Assembly: GCF_011386835.1 (NCBI RefSeq)
Contig: NC_088797.1
Location: 95,242,264 to 95,306,263 of the forward strand
DNA from: Chrysemys picta bellii
Taxonomy: Eukaryota > Chordata > Testudines > Emydidae
DNA length: 64,000 bases
Reading direction: 5' to 3'
Each line of letters starts with the position of its first letter. The first letter of the stretch is position 1. Both the position numbers and the translations under genes were made by a program. Of this stretch, positions 34,518 to 46,300 are shown one piece after another. The notes under the pieces were generated by a model, which was not told the DNA's origin, searched no databases, and was given only the letters and a program-made list of their open reading frames with translations.

Positions 34518-36871
34518 TGACACAAGGGCAGTGGCAGTTGGCCACATCTGTGCTGAGCCCCCATGGTGCTGGGTGTCCAGGCTCCCACAACTTCAGTGTA
34601 AAAACCTGGCATCAGGAAGGAAATTAAAGATTTGAAGCCAGAAGGGTAACGTGTTGGCACAGAGCTGAAGTGACAAGCAGTGTCCAACCTGGAAACAGTG
34701 CATCTCCGAACTCTGCACTGAAATGAGTCAAGAAAATGTCCAATGCAACTTGAAGAACTTTATCAAATTCCCACGGGGAGCTCCAGACGGCCTGTGCTGC
34801 TCGCCCGGCTTTTGTTGTTCATGTAAAGGCTGCCCAGTGTGTTTCAATGGCATTCGTGATAATAATAGTGTTTGCTTTTTCCTTTCCCCTTCACCATGAA
34901 TGCATGAATTTTATTTTATTTTCCATTGAAGCACTTTTCTGCCAGGTAGGGACTTTCTCTCTCTCTCTCTGGCATCTGTATGGATCATTTGAGAGAGGAA
35001 GGTCTGGGAATACACCAGCCAGCAATTCCCCCATGAGATTAGTTATGCTGTCAGGTCTCTATGGGCAGAGGTAACATCCCAAATCTTACGTCATGTCATA
35101 GCTTCTCTGGCAGGTGCTACTGCTCGAGCAAGCCTCCATCCTGTGTTCAATATTGTCTCCAACACATTACTGTTAGACTTTGTAGGTTTAAAATCACAGG
35201 CATGTGGCTACAAATCCTAACTGAGGATGTGTGTACAGCATGGATAGTTGACATGCACACGAAGATGTGTGTATGCATTCAGAGTATGTGGAGAGCGCAA
35301 CCCAGATAACCAAGAACAGAAATATCTGGTGAGACACAAGACCTCATGAGGGTTGCAAGCAAGTGTCATGATCACCCTGCCCTTCCCATACTGATGAATA
35401 GGGGGCAGGGGGTTTCTAGGTACATCCTGGCTAGGGTTCTGATCCAAATCAGAACTTAAGCACATGCTTAGCTTTAAGCACCTGAGAAGTTCCATGGGAC
35501 TTCCATGGCTGGAGGGCCCTGGTATGGAAAAAGAATTACTGCAGTAGATACATGACGACCACTATGTAACATCTAGTTTTGGTTCAAAATGTGTGTGTGG
35601 GGAGAGGGGTTGACAATTTTCCCCATCAAAATAGATATTTTCAGTGGAAATATTTGTTTAGTTTTCATCAAAACAAAACAAAAACACACCCCATGTTTGG
35701 AGAAAAAAATTAAAACAAAAAATCCTTGGTTTTCATTGAAACGTCACGGGAACAAAAGGTGTTTCCCAAGCAGCTGTAATAACTACCACCAACTATTTAA
35801 TGCTCAAGTGAAAGCAAACTCGCTTTCTGCCCCGATGCAAACATCCTTCAGATCTCTCTTTTTCAAATATTCCAAGTAACATGCTCTCTTGAATGCAGCC
35901 TGCACAGAACAAATACTGAGTTCTGTTCTATGTGGCACATTAGTCTCTGGAAATGGGTCATTCTGTGTATCCACGCAACAGGGATGACACTAGCAAAACC
36001 CCGTGCTCTGCAACTGTACATGCCATGAGCCTCAGCTTTGACCTGGAGAGCCTGGGCCAGCCCCTCCACGTGGGTCAGATGGCCTCACTCCACTGGAGTC
36101 AACAGAGCTACACCAACCAGCTGAGGATCTGACATGCAGATGTTAAAGGGCAAGAGATATAGTTAAGTCATTGCTCATTCAGTCCTTCTTTTTGATTCTT
36201 CCCTGGCATTTTCCAACTGCCTTTCTCCCTTCAGCTGTCCTTTTCTCCCTCCATGTCTCACTGTAGGTATTGGTTTTTCAGGTGTGCATGTTCAATTAGG
36301 GTATAAATTCCACTCAGTTGTGTTCCAGAATGTTAGGTTTTGTATTTTTCTGTAGAACTGTATTTTCTTTTAATGGGTTAGAGATTTATTAGCTCATTTT
36401 CAGTTTTATGTTTCCCTTTTAGTGTGTAGTTTTGGCTGTTTCCTGGTTAGTTACCCAGAAGTCCCCCATTTTCCAATCTTCTGTTTGAATTTGCTCGGGT
36501 CTCCTTTCTCTTCAGCAAATCAAGGTTTATTTTCCTCTCCTATTCTCTTTGGGACTTATCTTGGGAGCCATTGTTAGAGCTGCAATTCCGCTTTATGTGT
36601 AGCTTGCAGGTGTCTTTGTGGTTTCCATAATTAGACAATACCTTGTCATTGAGTTGTGTGATGTGATGATGTTTTTATATCTGGATTTATCCCTCTGAAC
36701 AATGTCTTTTGCACCACAGAAATACAGAAGGAGGGACCATGTGCTTCTTATAATACACTAGCACACAACGTAATCACCTCTGCCCTTCGTTCCAATCAGT
36801 AGATGAAGCTCCTGCAGATTATTAGAGAAACCATTAGAACTCTGCATTGTTGCGTGGTGTTGTATCTATGT
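34518..36871. other. Sequence captured between two hAT copies
   Basis: Composition and texture are those of ordinary flanking DNA, not of a hAT transposase. No zinc-finger BED, RNase H-like or hATC dimerisation text is visible. It has possible old MITE scraps ('ttaagcacatgcttagc' at 35457, 'ccagctgaggatctgaca' at 36118). A (CT)n tract is at about 34958-34970. Confidence 0.55.
34723..34899 (+). other. 58-residue Cys-rich open frame, unproven
   Basis: ATG at 34723, TGA at 34897-34899. The product begins MSQENVQCNLKNF and has a core with CC-x(5)-CC-x-C-x(2)-C-x(2)-C spacing (LCCSPGFCCSCKGCPVC), nine Cys in 58 residues. I do not recognise the family. The Cys spacing is suggestive of a small zinc-binding or disulfide-rich peptide, or of a captured exon, but chance is a real alternative: there is no visible promoter, splice context or codon evidence. 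Confidence 0.15.
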
Positions 36872-37674
36872 TAGGGTTACCATACGTCCGGATTTTCCCG
36901 GACATGTCCGGCTTTTGGGGGCTCAAATCCCCGTCCGGGGGGAAATCCCCAAAAGCCGGGCATGTCCGGGAAAATCGGGAGGGAGGGAGGGCTCGGCCGG
37001 GGCTGGTGCGGGGCCGGGCCGGGGTCGCAGTGCCGGGCCGGGCTGGGCGCGGGGCCGGGCGGGGAGCAGGGGGCGCGGTGCCGGGAGCCGGGCCCGCGGG
37101 GCCGGGCCGCTGGGGGGTGTGCCGGGCCGGGCCGCTGGGGGGTCCGCGGAGCCACGGGGGTGCGCCGGGCCGCGGAGCCGGTCCGGGGCCGGGGAGCCGC
37201 GGGGGGTGCGCGGGGCCGGGGGGTGCGCCGGGCCGGGGCCGCGGGGCCGGGGGGTGCGCCGGGCCACGGAGCCGTGGGGGTGCGCCGGTCCGGGGGGCCG
37301 GGGCCGCGGAGCCGCGGGGGTGCGCCGGGCCGGGAGCCGCGGGATGCGCTGAGGCGGGGGGCCGGGCCGGGAGCCGGTCCGGGGTCGCGGGGCCGGGGGG
37401 TGCGCCGGGCCGCCGGGGGCCGGCAGGCAGTGCTGGGCGGGCCGGGGGTGGTCGGCCGGGGCTGGCACCCCAGGCTGGAGCCGCCGGGGGGGCCAGCCTG
37501 GGCCGCACCTCCTCCCCCCATCCCCCCCTTACCTGCTTCAGGCTTCCCGCGAATTAAATGTTCGCAGGAAGCAGGGGAGGGGGCGGAGTTGGGGCGTGGG
37601 CGTGGGCGGGGCTGAGGCGGGGCCGGGGCCGGTGGAGTGGCCTCCATTTGGAGGCACAAAATATGGTAACCCTA
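36872..37674 (+). mobile_element. GC-rich hAT copy B, both ends present
   Basis: 803 bp. Terminal repeats TAGGGTTACCATA and TATGGTAACCCTA are intact. The first 150 bp are almost identical to copy A (for example 'cgtctgggggg' in A against 'cgtccgggggg' here). The right part has 'gaagcaggggagggggcgga' text shared with the element at 58467. It is non-autonomous: no transposase. It lacks its own TSD (see the composite entry). Confidence 0.85.
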
Positions 37675-37682
37675 CATTTTAC

Positions 37683-40600
37683 ACCCTCAGGCTACAACAG
37701 TGGAAGGTGCTATTGGAAAGCAACAGGCCAGTATAAGGTAAACCTGTCCCCATCTCCCTATCTTAACCTAGTGTCAATAGAGCCAGTGGAAACTTTCTAG
37801 CTGAACGTGTTTTTCTGTCAGGAAAAACACATCAGTCAAAAGTGAAGTGTTTTTCTGGAAATGTCACCTCTGAAGAACACTTGTTTCTAAACCAGAACTA
37901 AAAAGAGTATTTTGATAAGGTTGACATATTTCACTCTATGTTGGAAAGGAATTTTTTGTTTCAAAATGACTTTTTTTCTTTTCAACTTTTAAAACTTTAC
38001 TTTCTAAAATGAAATTCGAAATTGGAATGAAATGTTTTGGTTAAAACAATGTTTCAGGCTGGTTTCCTGGTAGGCTATCAGGGTTGTGACGACACAAACA
38101 GCAACCCTCCTCTTTTGCAACTAGTTGTAGTCCTCCCCCCCCCCCCATAAAAAAGCTGGAGCCGGCCCTGGGTCCGGGGTTGCAAATTAGCAGGCTCCCA
38201 CCCCTCACCCCTGATTTTTTTTCTCCCCTCCAGCCCCTCTTCTGCCGCTACCTACAGTAGCTTGATACCCCCTAGCCAGTAAATATCTGCCCCCTGCTCA
38301 AACCCTGACACCCACCCACTACGATTTGCCCCCTTTGATCCTTTTTAAGCCCTCCAAAAAGCCGGCAGCAAACTAGGAGTAGAAGTAAGGGCACAGAGAG
38401 GGCAACTGCAACAGCGAAGGTTACTGGACATGCTCAGTTTGGGTGAGCATGCTCAGTGCACCCAAAGTAGGGAATTGGGAGAGGGAGCTGTTGGTGTTGT
38501 CACAGCTGTGAACATTATTTTGCCTGTAAGACATCGACTACAGCTGATGACTTGCAAGAAGGTACCTACCAGCTGAGTTTGCAAGGCTGCGAATTAAAAA
38601 AACAAAGTGTTTTTACTTCAAGACTGAACATATAAAAATCCTTGAATCTCAAACATGGAAACATTCAAAGCCAATTCTGCTGTCTCTCTTTTGACAGCAA
38701 CCATGCTGTACCATAATGAATGGAACTGGAGAAAGCTTCAGGAGAGAAGTGAATTGGTAAAGCACTAGTGGCACTGGCTGAAAGGTTGGGGCTGCTCCTC
38801 TGTGGAGAACTGAGAGAACCAGCAGAGCTCCAGTGAGCAGGTACATAAAAATCAGGCATTGGGCATTGTGTAAGTTGTTGCCATCCTGTAGCTTGAGAAA
38901 CTTGTGTAACCACACACTTTTAAAAAGAAGCTCAGATTGTTCATGATGATTTGCACCATAAGTTATACACACTTCTGCAGCTTGTTTGGGGAGGCATTGA
39001 TGTGGTATGTGGTTTGTGATGTAGACTGTCTTGACTGGTGCATTATTAAGAGACAAGTACACATATTTGGATGTTTGTTTTGGTCCAGTGATGCTTATTC
39101 AGTCCATACTTTGTTAAAAGCTCCACTTGACTTCACAGGGACTCTTGCCTGCATAAGAAATGGATAAGGCCTTGGACTAGAGGATTTGGCCCATGAGTAG
39201 TCTACTCTTTGGGGAAACTACATCTTGGAATCGAAACAAAGTGGCAGGAGCAGGGAGAGAACATGACTCCTCTTATTTGGTGCTGAATAGGAAAGTTGGG
39301 GTCTCAAATATGACCAATGAATTAATTTAAAGAGTAGCTGCTTGTCTGTCTGAAAAATCTAATATTCTCCATTGTATATAGTATTTCATATCCAGATAAA
39401 CAGAAGTAATTTGTTGTTTCCTGAGACTTCATAAAAAAACAAGATATTGCTTCTAACTTTTAACAGCAAGTGAAATTTTAAATAAACGATTAGATGGATG
39501 GTACAATTCTGCTCCTACACAAAAGGAATGCACATAATTAAAAACTCAGATTAATGTCCAAGTACATTTCACTTTATTCCTAATGTACTGTATTGTTCAT
39601 TAAAAGATTTAAAAAATTTCTCTTCCTGTTTCACAAGTCTATTATATAATTTGTGAGCATTGACTAAGATTATGTAACTCCTAGATGACAAGTATTTCCT
39701 TTTTAGTTTATAAGAAATTAAAATTTCATATTCAGCTAGATGATAGGAGTTGGGCCTGTTTTACATTGCACATGCACTACTGTAAACTGAGCTTGTGATC
39801 CTCCAATTCATTAGAAATAGTTAGATTAATCTAAATTCTATGCTTAAGCGCAAAATAAAATTCATCTCCTTTAATGTTTAATGTAACAAGTGCAACTGTT
39901 GGGGAAAAAATGAAGACTAGAATACGTCAAAGTGGTAAAATTCCAATCCAGATTTTTATCCTGCCTCTCCCTCTCCCAGACCACTAGACAAAGGTCAGTT
40001 ATTAAACTTTATCTGGTTTAGCTTTGATTTTCCAGTTACTTTGGGTGATAGGACTTGGGGTTATTTGGCTGTGGTAAACCCCATACACTACAATGGAATT
40101 GATTAAGTGTCTAATTTATAAGGTAATTTTCCATATTTGATTTGAATTGCATCTAGATGGATTGGTTTTCTGCTACAAAGTCAGGTTATTTTCCAAATGT
40201 AAGACTGATTAAGTAGTCTCTAAATAGCTTTTGCTCGCTCTTACCAGTTTGAAAACTGATCTCATGAATATAGCAAACATATGCAAAGCCACTGTGTTTA
40301 AATAATAACCAAGTATCTATAATCCACTGTAGAAACAGAATGGAAACATTGAGCTCTCACACACTGCTGTTACCATAAAGTCTTAAGTGATTGTTAGATT
40401 CCTCAATGCCAGCTCTTATTAAAAACTTACATTTTGTTGCTATTCACATGGCAGGAAGTGCTCCTTTCTGTGTACTTTCCAGACCAAGTGATATCCAATG
40501 CTTGCTCTTTACACTGAGCTTGTATTACCCCTGAGAATCCTGGAGCTGCCCATTGCTTAAAAAGCATAACCTGAGTTGTATCAGCTGCAAAGGCTCGGCC

Positions 40601-41162
40601 TTGAAAAGAATTGAGATGTTCTGAAGCTTCTCCTGGTTTGTACATCACAGATCACTGGTAATCCTGATCATAGATCATTTTAAAAAAGAGATGATTGTTC
40701 TATTCCTGGTTATGAAGGCAAATGATCTGTGCCATCTCTGTAATGTTCAGGCAAAACTAAGGGCTATGTGACAGTCTGATAAAAGTTTGTGAGTTCATGA
40801 AGGTTTTGTCAGTGATGTAGCTGGGGGGGCATATATTGCTGTTCTGTATGTTTTGGAGAGGGAAGAGAATGCAGCATTTGTAGGCAAACACACTAATGCT
40901 ACATCTACACCTGTGTGCACACTTGGTTGGTTCACTGCATACATGCTTGCACATACTGTATTCCCCATCCCTATGCCAAGTGTCTACATATACTGTGCTG
41001 GAAATGGGTATAAAAAACACTGTAGTCACATACCCATGTCCACACTGCCTTTTTTGTTTATTTGTTTGTTGTTAGTGCTAACATTTCAGGGGTGGGATCC
41101 CAGGAGAGAGAGAGAGTGAGAGTGTGTGTGTGTGTGTGTGTATGTGTGAGAGAGAGAGAGAG
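37683..41162. other. About 3.5 kb without recognised genes
   Basis: AT-rich DNA apart from the MITE end at 38131-38170. 'gacatgctcagtttgggtga' near 38428 contains a short direct repeat of 'catgctcagt'. A GA/GT microsatellite cluster lies at 41105-41166 on the edge of the next LTR. Open frames on either strand have no domain I recognise. Confidence 0.4.
38131..38170 (+). mobile_element. Right end of a CAGGG-family hAT MITE
   Basis: A C-rich tract is followed by 'ctggagccggccctg', which is the right terminal repeat of the 5257-5510 family. No left end is visible, so this is a truncated copy. Confidence 0.45.
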
Positions 41163-42259
41163 AGAGACAGGTTGGACCCTCCCGTCTGGGAGGCCACCTG
41201 ATGTACTGGGGTTTCACTGAGCCCCTCCTGCTCCACCAGGCTGGATTCCCTCTCCCTGCTTTGCTGAATTAGGCTTTCCAGCCTCTTGCGGCGCACACGC
41301 GCACACACATGCCACAGCCAGCTGCAGACACAGACTGAAGTCAACGCTGTGAGAGGACTCACCCAGCACTCACATGCACACTCCTTTGGGGGAGAAACCC
41401 AAAATAATACTGTCTTGCACTGTATAGAAAGATCTGCACAGCACAAACTCCTAAAAATTCACCCTCTCTCTCAATGTTGAGAGATGTGCACAGCTTCTTG
41501 ACCCTCCAGATATGAATTGCACAAACTGGGTTTTGTTATAAACAAGAAATAAGTTTAACTACAAAAGGTAAATTTTAAGTGGTTATAAGGGATAGCAAGC
41601 AGATTACCTTACTAAATAAATTTCAAACTGAGCTTCAAACACTAGATAAGAGATAAATTAGCAAATTTCTCACCCTCTGTGATGAACAGGCTGGCAGATT
41701 CTTAAGGCACAAGTTGCCTTTGCTTTGCCAGGTTTTCATACACAGGCTAAAGAGCCTTCTAGCCTGGGACCATCACTTCCTCTTTCCACAGTTCAGTCTT
41801 TGTTCCTTGGGTGTTTCCAGGTGTGTTGTTGTAAGGAGAGAGAGAGAGAGAAAGGTCCCGCCACATGTCATTTCCCCCTTTTATACCTTCCCCACTTGGT
41901 GGAAAGCTCTTTTGCTGTGACCTGGGTCAAACAGTTCCCATTGTGTAGTGCATCTCTGACAGGTTTCTGTTGTACACAGTTCCTGGGGTAATCCTTGTGC
42001 TTGTGTGCATTTCCTCAATAAGCCATTAACATTGTTTAGCCTTTTTACTGTCGTTCCTGAAAGACTGCTTGTGGGTGTTTTCAACCTCAGGACATGTTTC
42101 AGCAACACATATATAGCCCAACTTCACACATGACAATAGCACATACAATCAAATGAGATTTCTGTCCAGCAGACAAGATGTTTAGAATGACACCCCACAA
42201 GGCATACTTTGTATAAGACACATCCTAATTATATGATAGTGGTGAATATTGGGGTGTCA
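41163..42259 (-). mobile_element. Solo LTR, antisense, about 1.1 kb
   Basis: On the minus strand it starts TGACACCCCAATATTC. A TATA-like 'gtataaaaggg' is at plus-strand 41878-41888. The segment 'ataaacaagaaataagttta' at about 41538-41557 is shared with the LTR at 48726, and 'ccacctgatgt' near the left edge aligns with 'tcacctgatgt' there. The left edge lies against a GA/GT microsatellite and is set by that comparison. No clear TSD. Confidence 0.6.
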
Positions 42260-42309
42260 GGGTGTAACTCTGCATTGGGGGAGATACTCTAGGAATTGCC
42301 TTTATGCAT

Positions 42310-42990
42310 TTGGTGATGGCAGTTCTGCTTACCTTTCCCTCTTGCCAGACTGGGTAGAAGACATGGAGCAACTGGCTGATCTGGTCCTGTTCCTTATTGG
42401 TGGACAAATGTTTATGCGGTGGAGCAGGTGGTCAGTCAGATGCAGGATGGAATCTTGGCAGAACTTTGACATGCTGAAGATGGTTGGTCATGGGGGTCCT
42501 ATGGATCAGATATGGCGAATGCCAGTATTGACATGATATGCCCATAGGTGGAGCATTGCTTCTGGTGAAGGAGAACCAGCATGGTGTGGTGGGATCACAT
42601 TGTCTTTGAAATCCTGCGATGAGGAGCAGTGGCTTCTGGATGAGGAAACAGACCTTCATGGAGCTGTGGTGAGGAGCTTGCACTGCACCTCTAGTGCCAG
42701 ACCAGTCAATTCCAGAAAGCCAAACTGGTGCAGAAATGGGTTGCTATTGCCCCGTGGAAGCTGGCAACACTAGACAGCTATTGTTAGTTGCAATCATCTT
42801 TGTTTGTGGTGGGAAAGTTCATGGTCAGATTGTGCAAGTTTGTGAGGCAATTAACACTCTGATCTACCCATGGTGGCTGCCATACTTAAGAGTTAATGTG
42901 AAGGTGGAAGAATGTCCAATATTCCTTACCGTCATCTTGTTTCCATGCTTTCAAGAATTTGAATGTGTGGGGTGGGTCCTGTTGCAACCT
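42310..42990 (+). pseudogene. PIF/Harbinger transposase remnant
   Basis: Text follows the order of a HARBI1-like transposase of the PIF/Harbinger superfamily: 'tcatggagctgtggtgagga' (TFMEL...), 'gttgctattgccccgtggaa' (VAIA-WKLAT region), 'gacagctattg' (the DSY block) and 'ggtgggaaagtt' (VGKS block), then a frame reading VQVCEAIN at about 42832. At least two frameshifts and an in-frame TAG separate these blocks. Upstream (42361-42540) an open stretch reading MEQLADLVLFLIGGQMF may belong to the same element. The catalytic DDE region is not recognisable. This is my reading by eye against the remembered family layout, so a translated search is needed for certainty. Confidence 0.6.
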
Positions 42991-43098
42991 TAATTATCGG
43001 TGTGTGTGTGAGAAAGATAGTGAAATGTGAGTGAAGCAATTTTTTCCCTTTCAGTTCACATTCCAGGCTCTGTAATTTATGCTGCTGTTAATGAACAC

Positions 43099-43357
43099 CA
43101 GGATGGCTCCAGGCACCAGCACAGCAAGCGCGTGCCTGGGGTGGCAGGCCGCAGGGGGCAGCGCGCCAGTCACTGTGAGGGCAGCAGTCAAGCAGCCTTT
43201 GGGAGGTCCACCGGTCCCACGGCTTTGGCAGCGGGTACGCTGAAGGCGTGGGAACAGCAGATCACCCGCAGAAACGCCGCCGAATCCACGTGACTAGCGT
43301 ACCAAAGGCCGTCTGACTGCCATGCTTGGGGTGGCAAAAAACATAGAGCCGCCCCTG
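43099..43357 (+). mobile_element. hAT-type MITE, CAGGG family
   Basis: 259 bp, left end CAGGATGGCTCCAGG and right end TAGAGCCGCCCCTG, flanked by atgaacac (43091-43098) and attaacac (43358-43365), 7 of 8 identical. Same orientation as 5257-5510. Confidence 0.8.
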
Positions 43358-43365
43358 ATTAACAC

Positions 43366-46300
43366 AGTGCTATTGCTATAATTCTTGTAAGGCCAAACAC
43401 ACACTCATACAGAACCACTCATTCAGCATAAAAGCTACAGTAAAAAAAATGTATCTTTACTTAAAATAACAATGGCAAAAAATCCATGATGGCTCAGTGT
43501 CTTCTGCAATTCAAGTAATGGAAAAAACCATGAAATGCTCTTTATCCTTGCTTTACTTCACCTCAAAATTATCTTAGCACATTGCAGGTTCCTCAAAAGC
43601 TGTCTGTATTTTGCCACCTGCTTCCACATTTGGGTACTTAAGACTCCCCCGCCCCATCCCTCTGGCCTCCCGCAATAAACAAAGGGTCCAGTTCATCCTC
43701 ATCCACCTACACTTATGTGAATGTGGGAACTCCTTTGCTGTCATTTTTGTTTGTTCTTGTAAACTTAAATCTTGTTTGCAATCTCGTTTGCAGTCAGACC
43801 CCCAAATAACACAGCAAAGTTCCACTAAGTGGATTTCTATTTCTTGTCCATGCAAACCTCCATCAGTGGCAGCCAGTTACTGCTTCATGTTCTTGGATGG
43901 ATAAATCCCCATCCATCTCAATTCCAATATCTCAATTCCAATATGAAATAATATGGGAATATTGGCCAAATTTTAAAGTGTGAGAAGTTTCCCCTATTAG
44001 CAGAGATGATTAATGCCAAAAATCTTCACGTCCAGGAGTCTGAATGGGTCTGGGAGTTTTATTGAAAACTTCTCTGAAATTCAGTTTTAGATACAACTTT
44101 CTCACTTTTAGACCGCAAACTGACACCTGTAGCGTGTAGTACAGATTATACACCTCTGTCTTATGTGACTGCAGAGCCTCTTACAAGCCCTAAAATTTAT
44201 AAGCCCTTCTAGATAAATGTAGCCTCCTTCCTAGTTGGTGTGACCCACAGACGTATTTTCCTAGAATACAACTGAAGACAACCTAAATATTTCTGGGAAA
44301 GAGTCCCACACAATCCCTTTACTTTTTTTTCCCTATTAAACCCACCTGACTCCTCTTTACTGTTCTCTTCAGAACAAAGAGAAAAGTGATGAATTGGTTT
44401 AGAGGGAACACAAACCTTTAAAAAAAACCCTCATGTGTCCAGGCAAAAACAACTGACTCTCAAGTTCTGAGTTAAGTCTAAAATACAGCTAACCCCTTGA
44501 ACCTTCTAATGATCCTCTTGGATGGCCCAACCTATTTTCTAAGGTTTACATGACGATTCACCTACTTCATACAAGACTGGGCATGCTTAATATTTCTCCA
44601 CTCCATTCACCTAGCATCCTGTCCACTGAAGATCATGTACCTGTCAGTCTGTTCCCATGTGTCATCCCGCCTCTTCTTTATGCCTCTTGACACTTGGTGC
44701 TTCTTCACTGTAAGAATATGACCATAATGGAATGTGAGAGAGATGTGATAATTTTGAGTTTGATAGGGGGGCTGTCATCTAGGTCAGAGGAGCAATTGCT
44801 TCCCGCAAAATGAATGTGACACATCCCAATGCTAAAAGGGGTAGGGTGAGAAGGGAGATAGAAGGGGGAAAAACCCACACTTTTAATTAATTGAGCCCTT
44901 CACATTTAGTCAATTCATTCTAATTAGGCAAAGTTTGTAATATCAGGAATTTAATTCTACAGTTCATGAAGAAAGTTGTCCACCAGCAGACAGGGAGCGC
45001 ATCAATGTCCAAATCTTACAAGGGTGAAATGAGGATCAATTAGATGTGTGTGCACTGACTTGTTAAATGGTAACAATAGCTACTGTTGCCACCTTATTAG
45101 CAAAGAGGCGCATTGATGGGATGTCGAGTGGAAGTTTGCATTGTTATGTCTATTCTGTGGATAAATACAGTCTGTGTTGTGTTCTGGCACCTTTCATGAG
45201 TACTAAATATATTTAGAGACAGTGTTACCTTTTTCAGAAAAATTAAGGTAGCTTTGCTATGGAGAGGAATCTGCAAAAGCTACTAGACCTGTTTCCTCTT
45301 AAAATAAAGTAGGAAATGCAAGGGTGTGGTTTTTTTTTTTCCCCCTTTCATATAACTAGCTACATACATAGCCTTATCAGGGGTTCATAGCAATGTTCCT
45401 ACAGGAAAAACTGACTTTATTTTTCCTCTGATAACTGCAAGACTTTCTACTGCTGCCCAGTGTCTTAACTCCCATATCCCTTTGAAGAACTGGTTCAAAA
45501 AGTAGGAGATTTTATAGAATGAATGAAGAAATTTACCACTTAATTTTTTTTTTAAAAAAGGCCATATTTTGCTATCCATGGTCTGGAAGTAGAAACCCTA
45601 TTGCCCTTTGTGGCATTTTGTTCATATGTGACTAATTGTGCGCTGATCTTTGTAGTGATTTGCTCTAAATTTCATATTTGCTTCTATATGTTTATCTCCC
45701 AATAACCAAATTTGATAAAAACGTCAAGATGAACACTATTTGTGAAAGGTTTAGATTAAAAATTGGAACTAGTCAAAATTAACTCACACGACAATAGATC
45801 CACTGTTTAGCAACAACTTTTCCCCCAGCCTTCTAATCTAGGCAGTAAGTAATGCACTCTGCATTGACAGGATGGTACTATCAGTTTTGCCAGCTCATTG
45901 AGGTAAAGATCTCTAAGTGGTCACTAGATGGAGTGAAAAGTGGCATTTGTGGGTGTGTGGTGGTTTTAATTTTTATTCAATCCATCCAATATATTGGCAT
46001 TAAATGTGGTTCTCTGTGGTGCTGTTTGTTATTACTTGTGAGGAGTACTTTAGTAAATGTGTTCAATCTCTAATGATCTCCTAGAAGGAGGCTGCTTATC
46101 TTCCATCCTTAAGTTGGACTTCCTGAGTGTGACCTGCTGGAGAAATAGCAGAGTAAGGGGCCTGTCTCTTATTATTTTTTATTATTATTTTAATTCTATA
46201 TAGATAGATCCATGCTGGAAGTAACTTTTGTAGCTGTCAAATCTTGCTAGTAACTTGTATTTTAATTAATTTCTTTAAGGCTTACAGCAGTTTTACAGGA

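Larger units (their letters stand above)
33936..37674 (+). mobile_element. Composite hAT block with outer 8-bp TSD
   Basis: 3,739 bp bounded by TAGGGTTACCATAC at the left and ATGGTAACCCTA at the right and flanked by a perfect 8-bp duplication cattttac (33928-33935 and 37675-37682). Inside are a right-truncated hAT copy (33936-34517), 2.35 kb of unrelated DNA (34518-36871), and a second hAT copy with both ends (36872-37674). The inner copy has no TSD of its own: its left flank is atctatgt and its right flank cattttac. An 8-bp TSD is the hAT signature. The simplest reading is that the outer ends moved, or were duplicated, as one unit. Confidence 0.75.

Noticed and set aside
33895..34687. Overlapping open frames of 160-250 residues on both strands
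   Set aside because: They arise from a GC-rich minisatellite with few stop codons, occur in all frames and encode only Pro/Arg/Ala/Gly repeats. They start or end inside transposon termini.
36834..37659. Similar long GC-rich frames, both strands
   Set aside because: Same array in hAT copy B.
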